The position numbers were made by a program, and so were the translations under genes. The notes beneath the pieces were generated by a model. The model worked only from the letters and a program-made list of their open reading frames with translations, was not told where the DNA came from and did no database searches. 64,000 nucleotides of DNA, from contig NZ_FMYY01000013.1 in NCBI RefSeq assembly GCF_900101595.1, forward strand, positions 51,365 to 115,364, read 5' to 3'. The first letter of the stretch is position 1, and each line of letters begins with the position of its first letter. Source of the DNA: Paenibacillus sp. cl123 (GTDB lineage: Bacteria > Bacillota > Bacilli > Paenibacillales > NBRC-103111). This document shows positions 8,502-16,781 of the stretch, one piece after another.

Positions 8502-10982
8502 ATGAAGAACATCACAATATTGAGCCGTAAAGCGGCTCTGGCCGCAGCTTCGGCAGTCCTGCTGGCGACGCTCGCCGCGCCTATCGGCACCTACGCTTAT
8601 ACGGCGGCCGAATCGGCCATTCCCGCGGTCATCGAGCAGACGACCTCTTCGGTCGTCGCGATTATCGGCAAGCCGATGGACAGCAAGAAGGTGTGGGAGG
8701 CGAGCCGCTACAATCTCGCGCATGGGACGGGAGTGATCGTCCGCAGCAACGGATACATATTGACGAACGCGCATGTCGTCAAGGATATGCATAATATGAC
8801 GGTTGTCCTGTCAGACGGCAAGTCGTATACGGGGAAGACAACTCATTATGACGAGGAGAGCGACCTGGCGCTGGTCAAGATCGAAGCGACGGGGCTGAAG
8901 GCCGCCCAATTCGCCAATCCTTCGGACATCCGGGTAGGCGAGCCGGTGATGGCGATCGGGACGCCGCTGTCGTTCGCCCTGCGCAACTCGGTGACCTACG
9001 GCATCGTCAGCGGGATGGAGCGGTCCGTCCAGTCGAAATACCAGCTGATCCAGACCGACGCGGCGATTAATCCGGGCAACAGCGGCGGAGCTCTGCTCAA
9101 TATGAAGGGCGAGGTCATCGGCATCAACACCCTGAAGTATGTCGAGTACGGCGTAGACAGTCTTGGCTTCGCAATCCCGGTACATACGGTGCAGCATGTG
9201 CTCGATCATTTCTTCAAGTACGGCAAGGTCAAGCGGCCTTATCTGGGGATAGAGCTCGGAGAAAGCTGGGAGGCGGTCGTCGGCATTCCTTCCGGCAACG
9301 GGCTGGAGGTCACGTATGTGGAGCCGGATTCTCCGGCGGCCAAAGCGGGGATCAAGCAAGGAGACGTGCTCCTGGCGATCGAGTCTTCGCCTACCGGGAC
9401 GCTGGTGCAGTACAATGAGGCGCTCAAAAACTATTTGCCGGATCAAAAGATCAAGCTGACGCTGAAATCGGGCAGCACGCAAAAGGTGACGGAGGTTGCG
9501 CTTGGCGAAGACGAATCCAGCGCGACGTCCCTCGTGCAGGATGCGGCCGGCTCTTATATCGACGCCGATCAAGGCAAGACGCATATCGGCGACAGCCATT
9601 ACGGCTGGTCGATGAAATATCCGGCAGGCTTGATCAAGAGCGATCAGGACGCGGATGGCCGCAGCGTGTCGTTCATGGATGCGAAGGGCGAATTCTCCAT
9701 CGACATCTCGATCGAAAGTGACCAGAGCGAGGACTTGTCGCCGCTCGGACTGCTCCGCAAGCTGGACGAGGATCGTTATGGCTATACGATTCTGGAGAAG
9801 CGCTATATTGACCAGAAACCGAATGCTTACGCCTTATTGGTCGGCAAGAGCAGCTACAGCGGCGAATTGATGCAGAGCCGCGTTTTTCTTCGGGGGGATA
9901 CGCTTTTCCGCATCATGCTGACGGTTCACAGCGAAGAGCTGTACACCAGCAGCTTCAAGCGCAACAGCTACAACGATCTGCTGGACTCGTTCGTATTGAG
10001 CTATGACGAAAACAATGCGGGCCTGAAAGATATTTCTGTCTATCAGACGACGGATACGGTGGCCACCGAATACGGCATCGCCTTCGATGTGCCCGCGGAT
10101 TGGGATGGCGGAGGCTGGGGCAGCAGCTTGAGCTATCACAGCGAAGATGAAGAGAAGGCATTGCTGATCTCCGTTACGTCCGCCGCATCGGGCGACACGC
10201 TTAAGGCATGGGCGGAGCGAGGCGAGAAGAAGTTCGAAGACCGCTATGCCGCCGACTACCGCAAGACGGAAGGCGCGCGGGATATCGTCATCGACGGCGT
10301 CCCGGCGGTAGAGAATGAATATGCCTATACGATGGGCGACAAGTGGCATCACGTCCGCGTCATCTATTTGATCAAGGACAAGTACAAGTATGAGCTTGCG
10401 GTGTATTACCCGGGGAATGCGGACATGAAGGAAATGGAAAGCGTTGCGGACACGCTGAAGAAGTCCATTCATTTCCCGAAGGAATGGGCGAACCGGTCGC
10501 TCGGATTTATCCAGGATGAAGACGATCTGCTTGATCCGGCCCGCACCGTTACGTATACGAGCAAGAAATACCGGTATGCGCTCAAAGCGCCGGAATCGTG
10601 GTACGGAGGTTATGACTCTGACAAAGACTCGCCGGTTCAGTCGTTCCTGTTCGAGGGCGGGGGATTGACGGTAGCGGCCGACGATTCGGGCGATCTGCAG
10701 AGCAGGCTGAACGCCTTGGAGAAGGAGCACAAGAAAAATGCGGAGGCCGATGCCGCCTATTCGTATACGGTCACGGATGAGGAGCTGTTCGGCGTTCCCG
10801 TGAAAAAATTTGCGACGCAATACAAGTCGCGCAACATTCCGTATACGCTGCATGAGTATGTGTTTACCCATGAAAACATCGTCTACTCGGTGCGTCTGCG
10901 TATCAACGACGCCGTGAAGACGGATGAGCAGTGGAAGCGGCTGAATGAAACGTTTCAGTCGATGACATTTACAGGGAAATAA
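8502..10982 (+). CDS. Secreted HtrA-like serine protease with PDZ and three C-terminal repeats
   Basis: Exported protease of 826 residues. An N-terminal signal sequence (about 8-33) ends near APIGTYAYTA. The trypsin-like domain (about 38-240) has His91 in LTNAHVV, Asp121 in DLALVKI and Ser194 in GNSGGAL. A PDZ domain (about 245-340) follows. Residues about 365-510, 520-665 and 685-826 form three related PsbP-like beta-rich repeats (YGWSMKYPAG, YGIAFDVPADW, YRYALKAPESW), which more than double the usual HtrA length. The likely role is degradation or folding control at the cell surface, with the repeats binding substrate or wall. Monocistronic between two terminators; SD GAGGAG. Confidence 0.88.
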   Translation: MKNITILSRKAALAAASAVLLATLAAPIGTYAYTAAESAIPAVIEQTTSSVVAIIGKPMDSKKVWEASRYNLAHGTGVIVRSNGYILTNAHVVKDMHNMTVVLSDGKSYTGKTTHYDEESDLALVKIEATGLKAAQFANPSDIRVGEPVMAIGTPLSFALRNSVTYGIVSGMERSVQSKYQLIQTDAAINPGNSGGALLNMKGEVIGINTLKYVEYGVDSLGFAIPVHTVQHVLDHFFKYGKVKRPYLGIELGESWEAVVGIPSGNGLEVTYVEPDSPAAKAGIKQGDVLLAIESSPTGTLVQYNEALKNYLPDQKIKLTLKSGSTQKVTEVALGEDESSATSLVQDAAGSYIDADQGKTHIGDSHYGWSMKYPAGLIKSDQDADGRSVSFMDAKGEFSIDISIESDQSEDLSPLGLLRKLDEDRYGYTILEKRYIDQKPNAYALLVGKSSYSGELMQSRVFLRGDTLFRIMLTVHSEELYTSSFKRNSYNDLLDSFVLSYDENNAGLKDISVYQTTDTVATEYGIAFDVPADWDGGGWGSSLSYHSEDEEKALLISVTSAASGDTLKAWAERGEKKFEDRYAADYRKTEGARDIVIDGVPAVENEYAYTMGDKWHHVRVIYLIKDKYKYELAVYYPGNADMKEMESVADTLKKSIHFPKEWANRSLGFIQDEDDLLDPARTVTYTSKKYRYALKAPESWYGGYDSDKDSPVQSFLFEGGGLTVAADDSGDLQSRLNALEKEHKKNAEADAAYSYTVTDEELFGVPVKKFATQYKSRNIPYTLHEYVFTHENIVYSVRLRINDAVKTDEQWKRLNETFQSMTFTGK

Positions 10983-10988
10983 AGATCG

Positions 10989-11030
10989 AAAACCCTTTGA
11001 AAGCCGCCGTACGGCTAACAAAGGGTTTTT
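10989..11030 (+). terminator. Terminator after HtrA-like gene
   Basis: AAAACCCTTTG / CAAAGGGTTTTT stem with an inner AGCCG/CGGCT hairpin and T tail. Confidence 0.88.
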
Positions 11031-11123
11031 CCTGTTTAGAAGTCCGGCGGGCAAGAGGCCGGAGGGGCCGATGGGGAGTTGAAGCAGCGAGATCTGCTGA
11101 AAGCCGCGCCGCAGACCGCAGAC

Positions 11124-11158
11124 TGTAAACTGTAAACTGTAAACTGTAAACTGTAGAC
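11124..11158. repeat. 7-bp tandem repeat (ctgtaaa)
   Basis: Four perfect copies of ctgtaaa and one degenerate copy in the intergenic region before the Fur boxes. No function suggested. Confidence 0.85.
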
Positions 11159-11228
11159 CGCGCTTTGTTCACCGGACTTTTAGGCGGATATCATGCTCAT
11201 GCTTACAATAATTAGTTGACAGTGATAT

Positions 11229-11276
11229 TGATAAGCATTATCATTGAAGAAGAGGCTAAAATGAGAATCATTATCA
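11229..11276 (+). promoter_or_regulatory. Two Fur boxes
   Basis: TGATAAGCATTATCA (11229-11243) and TGAGAATCATTATCA (11262-11276) each match the 7-1-7 Fur consensus TGATAATnATTATCA at 14 of 15 positions, 33 bases apart start to start, upstream of a siderophore-type ABC ATPase. Iron-dependent repression of that gene is the straightforward reading. Confidence 0.88.
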
Positions 11277-11343
11277 TATTTATTACATTACATTAACTTT
11301 CGCATACTTTTATAACTATTTTCACATATAAGGAGAGAGCATC

Positions 11344-12240
11344 ATGTCCCGGTTATTTGCAGAACGGCTTCAGATTGGCTATGGGGAAAGAATGATCGTC
11401 GATTCGCTGAATGTCAGCATTCCGAGCGGGAAGATTACGGCGCTGGTTGGGGCCAACGGTTCCGGCAAATCGACGATTCTGAAGACGATGGCTCGAATCA
11501 TGAAGCCGCAGAAGGGCGGCGTATTTCTTGACGGCAAGTCGATCCATCAGATGCAGACCAAGGAAGTCGCCAAGCAGCTGGCAATGCTCCCGCAAAACCC
11601 GGTTTCTCCGGAGGGGCTGACGGTCAGCGAGCTGGTCTCGTTCGGCCGCTTCCCGCATCAGAAGGGCTTCGGCTCCTTGTCCAAGGAAGACAAGGAGATG
11701 ATCGCCTGGTCGCTGGACGTGACGGGGATGAACGAGTTCGCCGACCGGCCGATCGATCAGATGTCCGGCGGACAGCGCCAGCGGGCATGGATCGCGATGG
11801 CTCTGGCGCAGGGGACCGATATTTTGTTTCTGGATGAGCCGACGACCTTTCTGGACATGGCCCATCAGCTGGAAGTGCTGAAGCTGCTGGAGCGGTTGAA
11901 CCGGGAGGAAGGCCGGACGATCGTCATGGTGGTCCATGACCTGAACCATGCCGCGCTCTACGCCCAGCATATCGTGGCCATCAAGCACGGCGATCTGATC
12001 GTGGAAGGCAGTCCGGCAGAGGTTATCACCCGCGATATGCTGCACGAAGTGTTCGCTATCCGGGCGGATATCATCCATGACCCGCGTACCGGCGCACCGC
12101 TATGCTTTCCTTACGGGCTGGCCGGCGATATCGAGGCGGGCGACGCGGTTCATGCCAGCGCGCCGGCAGAGGCTGTCGCGAAGCCGGTTGCCCGGGAGAA
12201 GGAAGTTGCCGGCCACCGGCAGACGGTAGGGGCATTGTAA
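11344..12240 (+). CDS. Iron-siderophore ABC transporter ATPase (YusV/FecE type)
   Basis: ATP-binding subunit of 298 residues. Walker A GANGSGKS, signature [14 protein letters not shown], Walker [14 protein letters not shown]-loop VVHDLNHA; this pattern is that of siderophore and cobalamin importers. The tail past residue 265 is an Ala/Val-rich extension. No permease or binding protein lies next to it, so it is probably a shared ATPase serving several Fe-siderophore permeases, as YusV does in Bacillus subtilis. SD AAGGAGAG; two Fur boxes upstream. Confidence 0.85.
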   Translation: MSRLFAERLQIGYGERMIVDSLNVSIPSGKITALVGANGSGKSTILKTMARIMKPQKGGVFLDGKSIHQMQTKEVAKQLAMLPQNPVSPEGLTVSELVSFGRFPHQKGFGSLSKEDKEMIAWSLDVTGMNEFADRPIDQMSGGQRQRAWIAMALAQGTDILFLDEPTTFLDMAHQLEVLKLLERLNREEGRTIVMVVHDLNHAALYAQHIVAIKHGDLIVEGSPAEVITRDMLHEVFAIRADIIHDPRTGAPLCFPYGLAGDIEAGDAVHASAPAEAVAKPVAREKEVAGHRQTVGAL

Positions 12241-12261
12241 ACCGCCCGGCACTTAAGAAGA

Positions 12262-12388
12262 AGAATGTTCTAGCCAGCGGCGGGAGGGAAACGTCCGAGG
12301 AAGCAGGCTGGCATCATCATAATGAAACGCGTGAAGACAAGGGCGGCCGCCGGGACAGGCCGCCTTTTTCTGCGTGCTAGAACATTCT
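12262..12388. repeat. 13-bp perfect inverted repeat around a terminator
   Basis: AGAATGTTCTAGC (12262-12274) and GCTAGAACATTCT (12376-12388) are exact reverse complements, 101 bases apart, framing the terminator downstream of the ATPase gene. They could base-pair in RNA or mark ends of a small element; no gene lies between them. Confidence 0.8.
12342..12369 (+). terminator. Terminator after siderophore ATPase
   Basis: GGCGGCC (12342-12348) pairs with GGCCGCC (12358-12364), followed by TTTTT. Confidence 0.85.
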
Positions 12389-12421
12389 GTGCAGAACGAA
12401 AGCATAAGGATAATTTTGCGG

Positions 12422-12447
12422 GCCTGTCCCCATCGCTGGGGACAGGC
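12422..12447. other. Perfect 11-bp hairpin without T tract
   Basis: GCCTGTCCCCA and TGGGGACAGGC flank a TCGC loop about 35 bases before the next gene start. Without a T tract it is not a standard terminator; it may act in the leader of the small gene at 12482. Confidence 0.7.
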
Positions 12448-12481
12448 GGCTATAACAAATGTTATGGGGAGGAACAAGCAT

Positions 12482-12697
12482 GTGAGCACATATAGGGTAA
12501 AGAAGACGGGTGAGGGGCGTTGGCTGGTTTGGAACGTGAAGACGCATCAAACGGCTGATATTGTTTCTTTTTCGGAGTATGGATTATTCCCCAAAAAGAA
12601 CCGATATCGGGTCGATGTGGATGGGCGCACGGTGGCTTCTTTGTTGGACCATTTCTCTACGGCAAGGGCCAAAGCGGTGCAATGCGTCAAGGCTTAA
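12482..12697 (+). CDS. Small hypothetical protein, GTG start
   Basis: Protein of 71 residues starting VSTYRVKKTGEGRWLVWN, mixed alpha/beta composition and no known domain. The GTG is chosen because GGGGAGG (12466-12472) lies 9 bases upstream; upstream in-frame codons read through a hairpin. The natural-looking composition (aromatic, balanced charges) supports a real gene. It stands at the left edge of the accessory island. Confidence 0.6.
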   Translation: MSTYRVKKTGEGRWLVWNVKTHQTADIVSFSEYGLFPKKNRYRVDVDGRTVASLLDHFSTARAKAVQCVKA

Positions 12698-12977
12698 GGA
12701 AAAAATGAGAATGCCGTGAAACAAAATGTTGGCGGCATTCTCACCTAAAAAAAACGAAACGGCATTCCCAATTCCTTTAACACCTACTTGCCGGCAACTG
12801 ATGCGCTGCTGTTTGATGAAGATTAGTATTAGACTGAATTTGTTGATTTTACGCGGTCTTTGAAAATGAAGAATCATCAGTTGCCGCTATTGCAATTAAC
12901 GTCTCCCGTTTGCTTAATGAGAATGAAGCAGAAATGCGCAAAGTATGAGCTTCCACATTTGTATCATCGAGAACTAA
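12698..12977. other. Intergenic: hairpin and possible gene remnant
   Basis: An inverted repeat GAGAATGCCG/CGGCATTCTC (12707-12742) is followed by T-rich sequence only on the minus strand. At about 12855-12947 the plus strand reads a protein-like C-terminus (AVFENEESSVAAIAINVSR then LLNENEAEMRKV, stop) preceded in frame by a stop, so it may be the tail of a lost gene. An 11-bp inverted repeat GGCAACTGATG / CATCAGTTGCC sits at 12793-12803 and 12875-12885. Confidence 0.4.
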
Positions 12978-13760
12978 CTAACCGCCCGCGCTAGTATAAC
13001 GGCGAAGCCCTGCACTCCAACAGAGGAGCGCCGCCGTGAAGGCTCCAGCCCCTATCCCCACTGCCGCCAAAAGCGTCTTCGCTTGCGCACCTTCTGTAAG
13101 GATTGAGGCGGGCATCGTTCCGACAAGCGCGACCGGGACGACGAATGTAAGCAGCTTCCTCAAAGGCGCTTTATATACTGACAGCGGATAACGGCCGAGC
13201 TCCCATAATGCATCGTAGATGACGGAGGGTTCGGAGCCTGGCATCCAGAATGCAAGGCTCGCTAGTACGACCCGGTAGGCCCATGCAATCACGAAGCCAA
13301 TGGCCAGTACAAAGAGGTAGGCGACCGAATCAGGAACTGAAGGCACCTCCTCCAGATGGACAAGACCAGTTGTAAGGATAACGATTCCGACTCCGGCATT
13401 CATGAGTGCCAACGGGTGGCAATGATTAAAACTCGCCGAGTACAGGCTTGGAACTGGACGCAGTAAGTAGTCATCCAGACTTCCACCAATGACCTTCTCG
13501 CGAAAGAACGACAGGTTAGGCGTCACGAGCGCGTTAAACAATCCACTAATGAGTTGGTACGTCCCTAATAGAATCAGTGTCTCGCCGAACGTCCAACCTG
13601 CCAACTCGGACACGTTCGCATATATCGCACTCAGTGCCATAATGCTCGCTACCGAACCCAATAATGTCATACACAGCTCAACCATCATATTAGTCCGATA
13701 GGTTAGGCTCCTCTGCATCGCAAGCCCAAAAAGCGCGAGCATCAGCTTGATCATAAACAT
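12978..13760 (-). CDS. ABC-2 permease, DUF990 type (second subunit)
   Basis: Integral membrane protein of 260 residues with six predicted helices, similar in type to the paired permeases of PF06182/viologen-exporter-like systems. It follows the first permease after 6 bases. The SD GAGGGAAG overlaps the upstream stop, so the second Met (13754) may be the actual start. Last gene of a three-gene exporter operon; likely forms a heterodimeric pore with the 13767-14525 product. Confidence 0.8.
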   Translation of the reverse strand: MFMIKLMLALFGLAMQRSLTYRTNMMVELCMTLLGSVASIMALSAIYANVSELAGWTFGETLILLGTYQLISGLFNALVTPNLSFFREKVIGGSLDDYLLRPVPSLYSASFNHCHPLALMNAGVGIVILTTGLVHLEEVPSVPDSVAYLFVLAIGFVIAWAYRVVLASLAFWMPGSEPSVIYDALWELGRYPLSVYKAPLRKLLTFVVPVALVGTMPASILTEGAQAKTLLAAVGIGAGAFTAALLCWSAGLRRYTSAGG

Positions 13761-13766
13761 CTTCCC

Positions 13767-14525
13767 TCACGCTCCCGCCGCCGTATATTTGCGAATGCCG
13801 AACCTCCACACAAGCCTTGCTGCCGTCAGCATGATACAGAGCCATATACCTTGCTGAATATATCCGTTCGCAATGCTCCTCGAATCGAGCATACCCGCAC
13901 TCAATTCGGCTGGGAACGCCATCATCCCCTGAAACGGCAGAAGGGCTGCGATCTGTTTTATCAGTTCGGGCATTAGCCCGATCGGTGCGGCAATGCCGCC
14001 GAGCAAATAGATGAAAAGTCCTCCCGCCGATACGATCGAGTGAGCGCGCTCCGTCCAAAAAGCACTCATCGCCAGCAGGTACGTAAACACATACTGCAAC
14101 GCGGCTGCCAGAACGACAGCTGGTAGTGCTAAGAGGAGCATGCCAATATTCAGTTCCATATCCAGCACGATTCCGAGAATGACGAAGAGTGGCAATCCGA
14201 TTATGGTATGCCATATCCGGATTGCAATATTCTCGCCCAGCGACTGCAGCATGACCGGATGTGGACGAAGCAAGTCATCCATCAAATCACCGTTATAAAT
14301 ACGGGTGGAGAACGTGTGATTCTCATAAGAAACCGTCATCAGCCTGACGATGATCAGCACGAAGTAATAAGCCGAGATAGTTTCGTTGCCGGGAAGCGCC
14401 GTCTCCCAGACGGCTAATCCGATCAGCGGCGGAACAACCTGATTGACCGCAAGCGTGAAAGCGAAGCTTCTCCATGCGAACCATTGAAGAAAATATCGCT
14501 GCACATAAACAAACAGCAGACTCAT
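13767..14525 (-). CDS. ABC-2 permease, DUF990 type (first subunit)
   Basis: Membrane protein of 252 residues with about six helices, the second gene of the exporter operon. Its ATG overlaps the ATPase stop (ATGA), a sign of coupled translation. The motif SYENHTFSTRIYNGDLMDDLLRPHPV in the first cytoplasmic loop is typical of this permease pair and has a matching FREKVIGGSLDDYLLRPVP in the partner. Substrate unknown; relatives export antibiotics or quaternary compounds. Confidence 0.8.
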   Translation of the reverse strand: MSLLFVYVQRYFLQWFAWRSFAFTLAVNQVVPPLIGLAVWETALPGNETISAYYFVLIIVRLMTVSYENHTFSTRIYNGDLMDDLLRPHPVMLQSLGENIAIRIWHTIIGLPLFVILGIVLDMELNIGMLLLALPAVVLAAALQYVFTYLLAMSAFWTERAHSIVSAGGLFIYLLGGIAAPIGLMPELIKQIAALLPFQGMMAFPAELSAGMLDSRSIANGYIQQGIWLCIMLTAARLVWRFGIRKYTAAGA

Positions 14526-15511
14526 CGCGGCACCGCCCCCTCCCGGTAGATCCGGTCGATCAACTGCTCAATCGGGGGCTCCTCTATGATAAAATCATTG
14601 AGGACATATTCACTCATTAGGCGCTGAACGACTCTGCCGGCCGACTCCTTCGGTACGGAAATCGCAGTCTGACCGTCCGGTTCGATCGTGATAACCGCCC
14701 CTTCTTCGGCAAAGGCGGTTGAGGGCAACGACGCCTCGGGAATTCGGATGATTTTGATCGGCGCGTGCGTTTTCTTCAGACCCTGTATGCTTCCGTCATA
14801 ATGGATGCTGCCTCTGTGGATAAGGATAAGGCGTTTGCACAGTTGTTCAACATCTGCCATATAGTGGCTCGTCAGCAGAACGGCCGCCTTAAATTCGTTT
14901 GTATACGCGGCAATAAAACGTCTAACCGCCATCGCTGTCGACACGTCGAGCCCGATCGTCGGCTCATCCAGAAACAGCACCTTCGGCTTATATAATAGCG
15001 AGCTTGCTAGTCCTGCACGCATCCGCTCGCCGAGTGACAGTGCGCGCACCTGGCGTTCTAGTATGGCGTTCAACCCAAGCATATCGCTCAGAACGCTCAA
15101 ATTTTGCTTGAATGCTCCATCAGATATCCTGTAGATCTGCTGCTGAAACCGAAGACCATCGAGCACGGTCAGTTCCCCGGGAACGGAGAGCGGCCTACTA
15201 CCGCGGACAAACGCAATTTGCATTAAGTAGGCACGTTCACGCCGCCACGGCACGAAGCCTAGTACGTTCGCCGATCCTGAGGTCGGATGTAATATCCCAC
15301 TCAGCATCTTCAGCGTCGTCGTTTTACCAGCTCCGTTGGGCCCAAGAAAGGCAACGATCTCTCCCGCACCAATCGATAAGCTGACGCGATTCACAGCGTT
15401 TACCTCCCGATATGTACGATGAACAAGCGACTTTAGTGAGTTGACCACTCCGCTCCCACGAACGGGCACACGGTAAGACATCCCAAGCTGTTCTGCTTCA
15501 ATTTGAAGCAT
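14522..15511 (-). CDS. ABC exporter ATPase of DUF990 system
   Basis: ATP-binding subunit of 329 residues. Walker A GPNGAGKT, signature-like LSLGERMRAGLA, Walker B VLFLDEPTIGLD, H-loop LTSHYMADVEQL, plus a C-terminal regulatory stretch (about 235-329), the layout of drug-export ATPases. SD GGAAGGAAGAGG. Divergent from a double-MerR regulator with 169 bases between, which suggests inducible export of a toxic compound. Confidence 0.85.
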   Translation of the reverse strand: MLQIEAEQLGMSYRVPVRGSGVVNSLKSLVHRTYREVNAVNRVSLSIGAGEIVAFLGPNGAGKTTTLKMLSGILHPTSGSANVLGFVPWRRERAYLMQIAFVRGSRPLSVPGELTVLDGLRFQQQIYRISDGAFKQNLSVLSDMLGLNAILERQVRALSLGERMRAGLASSLLYKPKVLFLDEPTIGLDVSTAMAVRRFIAAYTNEFKAAVLLTSHYMADVEQLCKRLILIHRGSIHYDGSIQGLKKTHAPIKIIRIPEASLPSTAFAEEGAVITIEPDGQTAISVPKESAGRVVQRLMSEYVLNDFIIEEPPIEQLIDRIYREGAVPR

Positions 15512-15680
15512 TAGAACCTCTTCCTTCCTCTGTTTTATTCGCGCGTAACCTTATCATATAACATGGAAGCAAGTGATAAAGTTTTGGGAATAAACGTCTT
15601 TAATTCACTAAGAGCAGTTTACAAAACCTTCCCATTGTTCTTTAATGTTGTTAGAGCTAAAGAAAGGAAAGGTTTAAAAG
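15512..15680. promoter_or_regulatory. Divergent promoter region of exporter and MerR gene
   Basis: Toward the MerR gene, TTTACA and TAATGT are separated by 19 bases, the lengthened spacer typical of MerR-regulated promoters. Toward the exporter, CTTTATCA and TGATAAGG half-sites lie 17 bases apart around the expected promoter. Both are readings by eye. Confidence 0.4.
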
Positions 15681-16400
15681 GTGCCAAAACGGATACGACC
15701 AATTGATATCGCTCGTGAGCTAAATATAAGTACGAGCACACTGCGCCATTATGAGGCTTGGGGAATCGTGCCTGCTGTTGGGAGAACGGACTGCGGGTAC
15801 AGGGAGTACACAGAAACCCACATCGCCTTTTACCACTGTATTCGTGCCATGGAGCCGGGTTTTGGCATGAAACTGACAGGGAACGTCATGCGAAAGCTGA
15901 TCAATGGTAAACTTGACGAAGCACTGTGGGCCATTGCCGAGGCTAAAGTCGCACTTGTGCAGGAACGTCATATTGCGCTTCAGACGATTCGGCTGCTGGA
16001 GCAAACCTCGAAGATAAGCATTGATGGGGGTCGAGCAATAAGCGGAGGTGATCCACTGACTATCGGGAGGTTGGCCAAGCAATCCGGCATCCCGGCTACA
16101 GCCATTCGGTATTGGGAGCAGGCCGGACTATTTACCGCTGACCGTGGGGCCTCTAGCAAGTACCGGATTTACAACGAAACCGTCTTACAGAAGGTGCTGC
16201 TGATCCGAACGCTTCGCACGTCCGGCTTTTCGTTGGAAGTGATCCGCTCGGTTCTCGATGAACTGAACAAGAATGGCCCGGATCATGCCATCGTAGCCGC
16301 GAACGATTCGCTTAAGAAGCTTGAGCTTCGCATCCGTGACCAGCTTCGGGGCGAGCACCAGCTATATGCACTTTGCCGGTTGCTCGGATTATTATCATGA
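15681..16400 (+). CDS. Double-MerR transcriptional regulator
   Basis: Regulator of 239 residues with two MerR winged-helix domains in tandem: one at about 5-75 (IDIARELNISTSTLRHYEAWGIV) and one at about 125-195 (LTIGRLAKQSGIPATAIRYW). No separate ligand-binding domain is visible; the segment between the HTHs and the C-terminal helix may serve. GTG start with AAAGGAAAGG upstream. Divergent from the ABC-2 exporter operon that it probably controls. Single-chain double MerR proteins are uncommon, as MerR proteins normally dimerise. Confidence 0.82.
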   Translation: MPKRIRPIDIARELNISTSTLRHYEAWGIVPAVGRTDCGYREYTETHIAFYHCIRAMEPGFGMKLTGNVMRKLINGKLDEALWAIAEAKVALVQERHIALQTIRLLEQTSKISIDGGRAISGGDPLTIGRLAKQSGIPATAIRYWEQAGLFTADRGASSKYRIYNETVLQKVLLIRTLRTSGFSLEVIRSVLDELNKNGPDHAIVAANDSLKKLELRIRDQLRGEHQLYALCRLLGLLS

Positions 16401-16566
16401 TTTTGACCGCCTCCCCCACAATCACGTAGTAAAAGCAAACAAAAAATCTGCTCCCTCAAAGATCCAACAGGCCAATTGGCGAGGCAGTATTCGGATACCA
16501 TAGATCATCAATTGCCGTACAGGCGGGGGCTATTCTACAGCCTGATACACGTCTATCCCGAGCTCT

Positions 16567-16641
16567 TCATCCTAAAAATTCAACCGAAAAGTCAAGAATG
16601 ATAGCATTCATAGAAAAATTCTTCTTAAGTTCATCAACCAT
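16567..16641 (-). pseudogene. Truncated ORF after cassette repeat A
   Basis: A 24-codon open stretch (MVDELKKNFSMNAIILDFSV then EFLG, stop) starts 7 bases beyond the distal end of repeat A, in the same orientation as the two genes upstream. It reads like the N-terminus of a STAS- or similar small protein cut short, consistent with a degraded third cassette. The rest of 16401-16647 has no gene that I can support. Confidence 0.35.
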
Positions 16642-16647
16642 GTTATC

Positions 16648-16734
16648 CTGCCCGTTACTTCAATAAAAACGGCAACCGGTCAAAATGGCCGGCTGCCAGG
16701 AGTTCATCAAGCTATCGTTCCCAGTTAATGCAAC
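16648..16734 (-). repeat. Cassette-like repeat element A
   Basis: 87-bp element downstream of oxdC, homologous to element B at 18085-18173. Shared ends on the plus strand are CTGCCCGTTAsTTCAA at the left and CGTTCCCAGTTA followed by nnGnAAC at the right; the middle is a GC-rich hairpin (GGCAACCGG / CCGGCTGCC) of differing sequence. In the gene direction each copy starts GTT-n5-AAC-TGGGAACG and ends TAACGGGCAG. Conserved ends around a variable hairpin just after a gene resemble integron attC sites in design, but the R-box consensus does not fit. Confidence 0.75.
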
Positions 16735-16781
16735 AAACTCTTCAATACAAACCAGGGAGTCTTAAAATGATGCTGATGTAC

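Noticed and set aside
9834-11054. 406-codon minus-strand frame opposite the HtrA-like gene
   Set aside because: Antisense to a coding region with strong domain evidence and crossing the terminator; no SD or family.
12870-16520. Direct repeats (ATCATCArTTGCCG) flanking the exporter-MerR region
   Set aside because: 13 of 14 bases match at 12873 and 16504, but the left copy lies in a coding-like remnant and the length is too short to claim a transposition footprint.
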